From Oreohelix idahoensis (Eukaryota > Mollusca > Gastropoda > Stylommatophora > Oreohelicidae), in the NCBI GenBank assembly GCA_024509875.1, contig JAMPIV010015260.1:1-64000 (forward strand): a stretch of DNA of 64,000 nt, written 5' to 3'. A program made the position numbers and the translations under genes. The notes under the pieces are model-generated. The model did not search any database, was not told the DNA's origin, and saw only the letters and a list, made by a program, of their open reading frames with translations. How positions within the stretch are numbered: position 1 is the stretch's first letter; the number at the start of each line of letters is the position of its first letter. Shown piece after piece: positions 1 to 10,167 of this stretch.

Positions 1-554
1 TGCACCTTTAACGGAATTGACACGTAAAGGGACTTCCAGATCGTAAATTACCCCCCACCCATGGACACCACAATGTGAAATGATTACCAAGAATTGAAGG
101 AAAAGCTCACAAGTAAACCCATTTTGAAATTACCTGACTTAATCAAGAATTCATAGTAAGGACGGATGCAAGTAATATTGGGTTAGGTGCAACTCTACTA
201 CAGAAATCAGATGCATTGGATGGGGAATTAAGCCCAGTGGCATATGCTAGCAGAAAGTTGAATAAAGCTGAAATTAACTACTCAACTAGCGAAAAAGAAT
301 GTCTTGCAGTAATATGGGCAATAAAGAAATTCAATATTTATCTATATGGGAAGGCATTTAAGTTGCAAACAGATCACAAACCTTTATCGTTTTTAGCACA
401 GGCTAAGCATGAGAACTCTAGGTTACTCCGATGGTCTTTACTTCTGGCTCCATATAATTTTAGCATTGAGTATATATCTGGAAAAACCAATTTGGGAGCG
501 GATTTTTTAAGCCGCCATCCGTGTGATGAGAATCACCGTAAACCCCAGAAATAA
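1..554 (+). pseudogene. Ty3/gypsy pol 3' end (RT tail and RNase H), cut by window edge
   Basis: The open frame from about 141 to 554 encodes a retroelement RNase H. It has an RTDAS motif (first catalytic Asp), then YASRKLN, the YSTSEKECLA helix, QTDHKP and the closing GADFLSRHP. The RT connection segment before it (ILKLPDL, about 121-141) lies in another frame, so a one-base shift sits near 140. The protein ends in RNase H and is followed within 60 bp by a polypurine tract and an LTR start, so no integrase lies downstream. That agrees with the other Gmr1-type elements in this window. The 5' part of the element lies outside the window. It is inactive as seen. Confidence 0.85.
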
Positions 555-610
555 TAATAAATTTCTCTATGTGTATATGGAATAAAGGACTGACATATAA
601 TGTCTGTTTT

Positions 611-621
611 AAGAGGGGAGG
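611..621 (+). promoter_or_regulatory. Polypurine tract, plus-strand primer
   Basis: AAGAGGGGAGG directly precedes TGTCGTGAAA, the probable start of the 3' LTR. Purine tracts in this position prime plus-strand DNA synthesis in LTR elements. Confidence 0.7.
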
Positions 622-1858
622 TGTCGTGAAATATTCTAATCCACATATATAAATTATTAGGTAAATATAAAGCCTAACAAATAAAATTAATAAAGAGAAG
701 AGCAATGGGAAAATAACAGTGCTGTCACAAAGAATGTACTCGAAATCCCCCTTGTTTTCTGCTTCGTCTGCAAATTGTAACGCTTTCACGTTGATATAAA
801 AGCTTACTGTATTATTACCCGCCTTCTTCAATGAAACGTGTGCTGCATTTCTAAGAAAAACATTGAGACGTACTGCGTAATGACCTAAATTAATCCTAAC
901 ATTAATTATACTGCGTTACCAAAACGGACGAACAGATGGACAAAAGGATAAAGAGAGAGGGGAGGGCTGAAAATCAGGAACGCATGCAACACGCGTCGCG
1001 CGATACACAAATGCTGCCATCACGCGTGTAAGTCTACATGCACTAATTTTTTTTCAGACGGACAGTGATAAAATACACTACCCTTTCCCAGAGTTAGGTT
1101 TATAAATCATAAAAAAACTCTTATTAGAAAAGATAACATTAGATGGGTTTACGGTTGAAAACATAACAGTACCCAGACAGCACATCTTCGAAACAGGAGG
1201 TAGAAGAAATTGCATATTTTGAATGCAGCCACGTAGCTCCTTTAAATTTGTATTTTTGGGTTCCTTAGGGCTTGCTGACAAATAATATGTAAAACGTTAC
1301 GCAAATAGTCCAGGAATTAATAAATTATACCCAAAATAAAATATTGGGAGTGCCTGACAGCATAAAATCATTTCTGCTCATAAGATTTTTTTTTAACGTG
1401 TTTGAAAAAAATTTACGTTACAGAAATAGCCTACCATGTAAACTCCAAATTGATTGGAGCGCAACAAATGAAAGCCTAACCACGATTGGTCGGGCTATAA
1501 ATACTATCTTGGTTGTTAGGGGAAACGGGGAAAGGTAACATTTTTTCAAACACTTGTCGAAACGGGGCTCATTGGTCAGACTCGCTGATATACACACTTG
1601 GGAGCGTTAGTTCGAAACCACTTGTTTAAATAAGATTGATAAAGCATCAGTGCGTTGAAGCCAGCTTATATTTGGCTAAATAAAAGCCTGGAAGATAAGC
1701 AGATGGGAATTTGTGCCAGTTTGTGCCAGAATTCATTGCTAATCAACGTATCTGTGTTTATTCGTATGAATTGTGGTAAGCTTGAACCATTCAATATCTT
1801 TTAATGAAAATTGAATGTGAATTGTTGATTTATGCCTGTATATATATATGTGTAGTTC
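622..1858 (+). repeat. Probable 3' LTR of the element entering at the left edge
   Basis: The start (TGTCGTGAAA after the polypurine tract) is well supported and resembles the TGTCGTGG start of the 22994 family. Inside are a TATA box (CTATAAATA, about 1494) and AATAAA near 1679, in the order expected for U3, R and U5. The end is uncertain. I place it at TTCA near 1858, just before a TGGCCAACGT stretch. No second LTR copy is in view to fix the border. Confidence 0.45.
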
Positions 1859-3079
1859 AGTGGCCAACGTGAGGTAAAGCCTGTAATGCTCCAGCCTGAA
1901 CAGAGGGTGTCGGAGAGAAGTAACACGGCATGGAATGGCCAAACAGTACACTGACACCTGGATGATTGAATAGAAAGAAATAATGCTGGAATTGCAGAGG
2001 CGTAGTAACCATTAAGAAGGGTAATACTGGAATAAAGTATTTCAAATGAAGCTGACAGTTGGCCTAATGCTCTGAACTCAATGTTTGTGCTGTGTTGTGA
2101 TCAGTGTAACAAGAGAGTTTAAGTTAGTTATGAAGTAGAAGGTACATCCTTCTTGATTTCAGGGACAGTGGTCTTGATGGTACTGAGCAGCACCTAGTCA
2201 GAGCTTTGCTGAATCCAGTGTCGGACAGCATACTCCTTGGTCCTTTTAGCTATCAGTGAGGTGTCTCCAGAGCCCAGAGGAGAATTCGAGCAGAGGAGTC
2301 CTTTCCTGCCGCCATCACGCCAGATAAGCTAACTTGGCCAGCTGAGCTCAACATTATGTCCCCTCATCTTGAACTGACTTTGTAAAATTAACATTAAGAG
2401 GGGAATTTACTTGTCTTAAAATCAGGAACTGTGAACATCTCCAATACTAGTCCCTAAAGACAAACTATTGAAGTCATGATGACAAATACCAACAGAGCTT
2501 GAACAAAACAAAACCAGTATTACCTCATTTTACTACTACACAACTGACACACATAGAACATTTGTAATAATATATGTCACTACAATATTCATATTAAATA
2601 CATTCTGTACATAACTTGTAATTTAAATTGATTGTGATTCCTGGTTCCCTTGTAGTTGAATCAGGACACATATTCATTCATGCCAGTAATGAATACATAT
2701 TGTTATTTGAAAAGTTACGAGTGACTTCTTTAAGATATTCTCATAGAGTGTTATATGTATGTGAGTGTCACAGTGTTGTTAAGAGTAGTGGATTAAATTA
2801 AATTGTTTATCTGTCTGTTGTTGTGACTTACACTTCATCATACACATACCCTAGACACATAACGTAGCATCACACTATTCCAGAATAATTCTGACTGAGA
2901 TATAGAGATATGTGGTAGCAAGTAAGGTTATCTATAATACACTACTCTTAATAGATATAGATACCTTCACAGCTGATCTCAGTCAGTACACTAAGTCCCC
3001 TATAAATATTTATAACATCCCACTTCACCACAATATATCCGAACGTTACCTAGTACAGTCTCCAAAATTCTAAACATAG
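1859..3079. other. No gene recognised; short inverted repeat
   Basis: I see no coding stretch with known motifs. A perfect inverted pair, CTGACTGAGAT near 2891 and ATCTCAGTCAG near 2976, could form a hairpin with a loop of about 75 bases that also holds further TATAGATA-like partial symmetry. The rest is AT-rich and probably decayed repeat sequence. Confidence 0.4.
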
Positions 3080-3335
3080 CAGTTCCTCAGACGAAGAAAC
3101 AGGTCAGGAGTTTGTTAGGACTTGTTCAATATTACAGTAGATTCATACCAAACTTGTCATCCATCACGGCTGTATTGTCTTCATTGTTAAAAAAAGACAT
3201 GCCGGTGAAGGTGACATGGACTGGTACATGCAATGAAACTTTCAACAAAATTATAAATTTGTTCTCGCATGAACCAATTTTAAGACTTCCCGATGCTTCC
3301 AAAACTAACCTTGCCTTCAATTTAAACTTTATAAA
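3080..3335 (+). pseudogene. Ty3/gypsy RT thumb/connection fragment
   Basis: A short open stretch reads as the segment between RT palm and RNase H: TKKQVRSLLGLVQYYSRFIP, then LSSLLKK and PILRLPDASK. It matches, residue for residue in many places, the same segment of the 5942-15312 element (KKQVRSLLGLIQFYGRFIP, ILRLPTL), so it is a relic of the same lineage. The RNase H that should follow is not recognisable after 3335. No palm motifs lie upstream. It is an isolated fragment. Confidence 0.75.
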
Positions 3336-5714
3336 CACTATATGCATCACAGAATTGAACTAAAAGACAATCAAGGTATACATATTGTCATTGAAACTTC
3401 GTCTAACGTCCATACACGATATATGAATATTCGTTGAACAATCATGGAACAATATCTGACGACAAGTCGAACTTATTATCCTATGTGCACTTAATTCTTG
3501 GATGCTGGGATAAATGACATTTCTTTCCAACGTAAACGTTTGAACATTTTTGCCTAAAAGAATTCATCAGGATCAAGACTACGGATGGATCATCATATCC
3601 TATACTAATTAATTAGTTAACTTAACTTCTTAATTGAATTATTATCAATAAAATGAAATGTGAGAAAAAAAATGAAATGAAGGAACAAAAAAAGAGAACG
3701 AAATATAAAAAGAAGAAATTATGAAAAGAGAAAATAAATCTCACACAAGTATTAGATTAATATTTTTTTTTTAATGTACCTATACATTATTTAGTTAGGT
3801 AACATAGATAGTTATTATTCACTAACACTTAACACACACAATTAAGTTAAACTTATATTCGAATTTCTTTCTATTTCTTCTCACTTATTTTGTCTTTTCT
3901 TCTCTCATAACATCGCGTTACATTAGAATCTTAATAATTTATCTCTTAATTTAATTAATTAATTTAATTTTAATTAGTCAAATTAATTCCTATATGACAT
4001 ACTAATACGACAGACCTTACTTTAATTTAATTCTATCATTCACTGTTAACATTGGACATTTTATTTAGTTGATATAATAATATGTATAATTGATATATAA
4101 TATGATTAATGTTAGATGACTATGACAAATAGTTAGTTGACATGACCGCAACACGGTTCTACTCAGAACATCGTCGGCCATATGTCACAATTGTGTTAAA
4201 TTTTTTTTGAAAAATTGTTAAGTCGGATAGATCTTGAAAAAAATCTATCGATTTTTTTTCCCCCGGTGTACAGGGAATTGTTACGGTATATGATATTAAC
4301 GCCGTCTGCTAAAGGTTAGCGGACGTGCAATTGTAAAGGTTAAGGCATTTAATATATTGCGATAGATGTTTCAATTGTTGAACGCTCCATACACGATCGA
4401 TTATGACGTGTATAGCGTTGTTTGGGTCACAGTCGGTAACTAAGAAACGCTACCCTTTGTTACTTGACCGCCAAGCTGAATAGCTGCGTTTTTCTAACCT
4501 TCCAATTCAATGGCATGATATAGCCATATATATGTGTATTTTTGATGGACCAGGGTCAGTCCTAGAACTCTATATGAGAGGGAAATTTATGGAGGTTAGT
4601 ATTTAACTAGAATTCTCAGAAGGAGAAGAATAATCGTCAAATTCGTATGAATATATTCAGACTCGCAGTCTCACTGTCGGCAGGTAGCCATGTCTAGCTG
4701 CGCGTGCCTATAGCTGTGATGTTCTGACGACAATACTGCATTATATCCTTAAACGGACATTGACACGTAAACCAGCAGTCTACGTTATTGATTAAATTAT
4801 GCATGACTTATATGGACTTATGCTCTACTCTTATTTGAAATGATCATCCTGTGTGTACAACTGTGAATTAAATGTATGGACTCAATGAAATGACTTATCA
4901 AATCAATCGTATTCCAAGGTTCAAGTATTGTTCGGAATCTTCCACCCCCGCATTCGCTTAATCTTCCATCGAAGGCACGATGCACTCACTATCACTGAAT
5001 AAAAAAACCTAACATATCAAAGAAGAAACAATGGCCAGAAATTTATAATTGTTTTATTCATATCACATGGAACATTGTTCAGAGCAAACCACCTTGTAAC
5101 AGTCACCTGCATTATCAAGTATCAATTGTACAAACATTACATATGCAAATTATAGAACATATCCAGTCTGGAACACAGAACTTCCTAGAGCGGCTTCTGT
5201 CTGGTTTGTTCTGCCAGAGCTGATGGACCCTTGGCTATAACTGTTATCGTTCAGCTGTATGATATTTTAAAATATGCACTGTTAATACGGAGACTTTCTC
5301 TATATATGGGGGCTATAGTTAAATAATTGATGTTAGCAATTTGGTATGAGCCTATGACATATTCTCACAAAAGAGATATTCTCATCTACCGCTGGTCTCA
5401 GCTAAAGTGCGTTGAGAGCTTGCGACTGGAGAGTACTGTGCCTTGGGTGTACAGTTATTTTATGTCGCTTTACAGGTTTGAACAGACCACGCCTCCAGAC
5501 TCATGTCAGGGTTATATTTTTCAGGTTGGACTCATGTTACTTCAGGGTCTGGCTACCATATAGGTTTAATTTGTTGGGCGAAAGGTTGGACTTAAGTGGA
5601 TGGTTGGAAGAGTCAAAGCGCCAGAACTTCTGTTTCACATTCAGGCCAACACTCATGGAACTACCATATAGGTGTTAATTTGTCTGGGTTACGAAAGACA
5701 AATGCGATATCTAG
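3336..5714. other. AT-rich stretch without recognisable genes
   Basis: This holds long A/T runs and short open frames without motifs. A T8C5 run before TGTACAGG near 4268 could be a worn LTR border, but no partner LTR supports it. The phrase ACCATATAGGT followed by TTAATTTGT occurs twice, near 5556 and 5661, which suggests a decayed local duplication. Nothing else is supportable. Confidence 0.4.
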
Positions 5715-5941
5715 GCGCATTATACTTACTTATTTAGTCGTTCCCCTTCCACCGTGAGATGTAGAGATTTGGAAGAGAAAGCGCCAGACTGTCCTATCGG
5801 CTGTCTTCCTCCTGGCCTGGTTCCATTCTAGTCATTGGTCATTCAAAGATTGTCTAATGGTGTCCTCCCAGCGGACTCTGGGTCGTCCTCGGGGTCTGGA
5901 TCACTGGCTCTTTGTTTCACATGCTTGTCGTTGTAGCCGAT
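5715..5941 (-). pseudogene. LINE-A, 3' end of pol and tail
   Basis: On the minus strand this continues, across the inserted 9.4-kb element, the reading frame ending at 15313: EDR is followed by LQRQACETK, then RPRGRPRVRWED and the closing stretch to TAA near 5731. The RGRPRVRW motif is typical of the C-terminus of many invertebrate LINE pol proteins. The 3' tail shows short TAAG-like repeats (TACTTACTTATTTA on the plus strand). In-frame stops show that it is dead. The host sequence CCGAT (5937-5941) is the target duplicated by the LTR insertion. Confidence 0.8.
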
Positions 5942-7017
5942 TGTTGCGTGATAAATTCTCGCAACATCATTTTATTACAATATCTATTTTATAACGCAAG
6001 GGCAACAACTGCTTGAAATTTATAGTTACTTTTCTCGGTAAGCATTTGTCTTCTCGCGTTGGTTGAATGCAGTTGAGTTTTTGAGCTGTGGTCATTTTGC
6101 GCTGGACTGCGCATGACTTGTCTTGCTTCTTGGTCGATCGGTTTCCGCCCACCACTAGTGGAGTGAGCGATTTGGAATGGCGAAAGAGATGCCTCGTTGA
6201 AGAGGGGATCTCCGCTATTTTTTGTTCTGTCAGGGATGTGTAGTCCTCTTAATGGATATTTCGTTTATTCGAGATAATACCTCTAGTGTTTCCCACATGT
6301 CGGGAGGCGTGATATTTCTGTGTATTTCATGAAAGCAAGGTAAATTAACATTTTCATTAACTCTATCGATTTTTGGTCGTGAACGATTTCTGGCTCATAG
6401 CCTGTCTTCGAAAGTCGTCGTCACGAGATGTTTTCCTAGCTCACATGTCGCTGTATTGTGCTGCATCGGTTGATGCAGGTCCCAAGGACTATTACTTGCT
6501 ACTTGATTACCTGAACTAGGTTTGAAAAACCTTTGTTATCTAGAGGATATTTTTGAGGACATTATTTATACTTCGGCAGACGTGTCTGTCTTGCTGAAGT
6601 CAGATTACGGAGAGTGAACTGATTTCATACATCTGGTTATCTCCTGGCTGTTATAGAAAAGGATGGATTTTTCACCTGACTACATTTACAGCACTATGAA
6701 ATATAACATGCATCTGACTCATCATTGTAATGCTGTCTACCGTCTATTGCTGTATTGAATGTTGCTGTGATAATGACTGTTTGATGTGTCTACACATTCG
6801 CGTAACCATTTTGTCACTGTGGCGTCCACAATAAATAATGAAGAAAACGTCAACGGCTGTTTCAAGAATCATTGACTTTATACGTCGTGAGTTTACTGAC
6901 GTCCTATGTGGATTGCCCTGTTATTTTTGTATGAACATTGTTTGACTGAACACATCTGCACACTACACAAAACCAGACATGCGGATACCATCCATCATCA
7001 TATGGCATCACGCATCA
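5942..7017 (+). repeat. 5' LTR of the Gmr1-like element
   Basis: The boundaries are set by identity with 14234-15312 and by the flanking CCGAT. AATAAA at 6830-6835 is a candidate polyadenylation signal. TTATTTATACT near 6561 is a possible weak TATA element. Differences from the 3' LTR include T6 versus T7 near 6219, one base near 6668, C/T near 6796 and one base near 6841. Confidence 0.9.
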
Positions 7018-8449
7018 TTTGGTGGCCATAAGCTGGTTTGATTCTGGTACCAGCAAACACGGGGTCCCTTACCCACTTCATTTTCAACAAGAATTTATCA
7101 GCATCCATCAAGAAATTAACATTCTTCAAGACAGTCAACATCTTCAAAATTTTCAAAGTACTCGGCGTTGCCCGGTAAAAGTCAAAATTTCAATTTTTTG
7201 ACGGAAACAAGAATTTGACAGTACCCGGCGTTGTTACATGTTGCCGGATAACTCGGACTGCTGTTATCTTTTACGCAAGTCAAGCAAGTTGCTGCTGTCA
7301 AGGTTCCAGTGCTGTCGTTTTTGTGAAGGTCAAGTGCCGGTTGAAACGGGTTGTTTTCTGAAGAAGGCCAAGTACCGATTTCCATCAACTTACTTTTGGA
7401 TTAGAAGGTCAAGTGCCGAAACAACTCAACACACAGTATGTCAGAAGCTCAAGTACCATCGTGTTAGCAGTGGAAGCAGTTCAGATGTGCCATCATCGTT
7501 GGAGCTTCGCTCTTTAGGACGTTGATTGACATCCGTTTTTCTGCTGTTCGACGATTGGAAGCCTATAAGTTAAGTGGCCTGTTTGTATGTAAACTGTGCC
7601 CTTATACTTCTGCTGAGTCTTCTGTGTATCATCTCATTCTTTATGTTATATGTCTATATGTTATTTGTATATTTATATGTTTATATTTCAGCGGGTTCTC
7701 GGTTGGGTGGTGTCTCCGTTAGATTATGCCACGTCATAGAGGTCGTCTATTGTGAGCGTTTTCTGTAGGGTTTGCAAATTTCCGATACTGGAATTTGCTA
7801 AGCGACTTCTGTTGCTATTTATGTTAGCTGTGATGACATGTTTTAATATTGTTTTCGTTATTATTTCGCATTCTTTAGTTTTGTTTTGATTTGTTTGTAT
7901 TTGTTAGCCTACTCTTGTCTATAATTTAGTTTCATACAACATTTTTGTTTATACACTGTGGTGTCATGTATTTTGTTTAATTCTATCGTAGATATCGTCA
8001 CATTTTTTGTGATATTTCATTAATTTCTGCTTTATTTTTAGTTGATTTCTGCGAACGTTTTTGTATTGTTGCTGATCTTTGTTATTGTTTACATTGTTAT
8101 TGTTTACATTGTTTGCATTGTTTACATTTTCAATGTTTACATTCTGCATGTGTTTACATAGTCATTGTTTACAGTTATAGTAATTAGTTAATGGGCTATG
8201 CTAATGCACTGTTACTACTACACTGATGATAAATGAATGATGAATAGTGTCGTGCACTATTGAATGAGAAGTGCACTTATGATCAAGAATTGATTGGTGA
8301 TATTTCATATACAAGTTCTTTGATTGGAGACTTGTTTCCCACAGAGACTGGGATAATATAAGGTGATGTGAATATACAAGTGCTTAATTAAGACTTGTTA
8401 CACTTAGGTTTGAAATAAATTAGTTAATTATTTCAGGTTTTGGACGCAT
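7018..8449 (+). other. Long untranslated leader with short repeated motifs
   Basis: The 1.4 kb between LTR and gag has no recognisable protein. Two motif groups recur. CAAGTRCCG-like words with GAAGGT/GAAGGC in front occur at 7325, 7363, 7404 and 7444, with relatives GTACTCGGCGTTG near 7159 and GTACCCGGCGTTG near 7221. TGTTTACAT-type words recur from about 8085 to 8170. Leaders of LTR elements often hold packaging, dimerisation or translation signals; a role for these repeats is inference. Confidence 0.6.
7020..7036 (+). promoter_or_regulatory. Probable tRNA primer binding site
   Basis: TGGTGGCCATAAGCTGG begins two bases after the LTR end, as expected for a site complementary to a tRNA 3' CCA end. 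I cannot name the tRNA. Confidence 0.6.
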
Positions 8450-8695
8450 ATGTTAGACAACATGTCTACATTTGAGCACTTTATTGAGCAGGGTAAATTG
8501 CTTGGGAAGACTGGTGATAAGTTAGAAGAATTTGCAACTGCTCGATATGATAAAGCAATGGAAGCTGAACAAAAGAAACTGCATATGGAAGCTGAACAAA
8601 AGAAACTGCAGATGCAGGTGGATGAAAAAAGATTCCAAATGGAAATGGAAAAACAAAAAAGGGAATCAGAAGCTGAGGAAAGAAAACTCCAGCTA

Positions 8696-8859
8696 GAGGC
8701 TGAAAATAAAAGACTTGAAAAAAGAGGCTGAAAATAAAAGACTTGAAAAAGAGGCTGAAAATAAAAGACTTGAAAAAGAGGCTGAAAATAAAAGACTTGA
8801 AAAAGAGGCTGAAAATAAAAGACTTGAAAAAGAGGCTGAAAATAAAAGACTTGAAAAAA
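8696..8859 (+). repeat. Six-copy 27-bp coding tandem repeat in gag
   Basis: Six units begin at 8696, 8724, 8751, 8778, 8805 and 8832. Each codes for the nine residues EAENKRLEK in its own frame. Units one and six are 28 bp because their terminal A run has one more base. The array lengthens the coiled coil. Confidence 0.9.
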
Positions 8860-9984
8860 GAAGCTGAAAGACTTCAAATAGAGGCTCAGGCTGAGGAGAG
8901 AAGATTACAGAGAGAATCTGATGAGAGGAAAGAGAAAGCAAAAATGGAACATGAAGAAAAGGTCTTAGCTTTAGAGTTGGAAAAATTGAAATTGATGAAC
9001 ATGAGTAATGGTAATGATTCAAACAAGGGTTCATCTTCTGGTAAGGCTAATAATGATACTTTTAAGATTAAGTTACCAACTTTTAGTCCTTCCAGTGATG
9101 ACATAATGTTCTATCTGGACAGATTTGAACAAGCATGTACAGCTCATAACATAGACAAAGCAAAATATGTTTATCAGTTATCAGGGATACTGACAGGTAA
9201 AGCTCTAAGTATATTAAATATGGTGGATGAACCTGACAAGAACAATTATGAGGTTGTCAGGGCCGCTCTGTTAAAGAAATATCAGCTTAACGAAGACGGC
9301 TATCGTCTACAATTTAAAAAACATGTTACCTGAAAATGGAGTTGAATTCTCCGAGTTTATTGCAAGAATACGCATTACTTTCTCACGATGGGTTGAACTA
9401 TCTAAGACGGAAAAAACTTATGAAGGACTTATGGACTTAATACTTAGAGACAAAGTCATGTCGTCTGTCAATGAGTCTTTCCTTGCTTTCCTTCATGAAC
9501 GTAAACCTAAAACAATAAAAGAAATGGAAGATTTCTGTTGCCAATACGTAACTGCACACCCACACATAACCATGGGTAACTCTAAGGTGAAAGAAGGTTT
9601 ACCAGTTGCTTCGGCAGCTCCGTATGGTCAAAACTTTGCTCGTAGATTCCAACAAAATTTTGATAGAAAGAGCAGCGGTAATTTCTGTCAAAATCATGGA
9701 AACCAATTTCATGGTGATTCTTCTTCGAAGAATTGGAGACAACCTGATAGTGGTCGTTACTATCATCCTAATAATTATAAGCATTTCAAAAGAGGATATG
9801 GTAATAGAGGTTATTCCTGCCGAAGACCTCAGAACCAAACAAATAGATGTTCGCATCAATGTGAACATGATAGTAATCGTGGAAACTGGAATTCGAACCA
9901 GGATAACAATTACAATAGAGACAATAATAACTGCAGAGATAATAATAACTCTGATAACTTCAGAGGTAATAATAGTCGGGGTAG

Positions 9985-10162
9985 ATCTCAACACAAAAAA
10001 AGAGATATCAGCAGGCTAATGCTGTACAACAGGAAACTGAGGGAGCCTGTAATCATGTTGTTGATAATAAAAACTTTGGCGCTGTCACTGGTTCTGCTTT
10101 TGACTTTGAGAGAGCAAACAAATGCCCCCAATGCAGTACTTTATTCGAACCGGGTACCATAA
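9985..10162 (+). promoter_or_regulatory. gag/pol overlap requiring a -1 shift
   Basis: The gag frame runs to a stop at 10162. The pol frame, one base back, opens after a TAG near 9982 and is continuous into protease. Within the overlap is an A7G run (about 9997-10004). A -1 shift here would join gag to pol, a common retroelement strategy, but the codon phase at the A run does not fit the classic XXXYYYZ pattern exactly. The pol extension includes KCPQC and SCGHP, a Cys/His cluster. Confidence 0.45.
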
Positions 10163-10167
10163 CTACT

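Larger units (their letters stand above)
8450..10162 (+). pseudogene. gag: gag of the Gmr1-like element (frameshifted)
   Basis: The start at the Met near 8450 (MLDN) or 8462 (MSTFEHF) is followed by a long charged helix rich in EAEQKKLQM and EAENKRLEK repeats, a coiled coil. A capsid-like region then begins near 9060 (FKIKLPTFSP, YLDRFEQAC). Its C-terminal half (YEGLMDLILRDKV, then EMEDFCCQYV) resembles a SCAN-type fold. An Asn/Arg-rich nucleocapsid-like tail closes it (about 9700-10000). The reading frame changes at the repeat units ending 8723 and 8859 and at an A6 run near 9315, so the sequence as given does not encode one uninterrupted gag. Gag assembles the particle and packages the RNA. 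Single-base errors in A runs could be sequencing artefacts. Confidence 0.8.

Noticed and set aside
4200..5030. Possible LTR starting at TGTACAGG (4268) after a T8C5 run
   Set aside because: No second copy, no target duplication and no clear end in the window.
8428..9104. Minus-strand open frames with repeated Phe/Leu/Ser-rich peptides opposite the gag coiled coil
   Set aside because: They mirror the 27-bp repeat array of gag and have no independent motifs.
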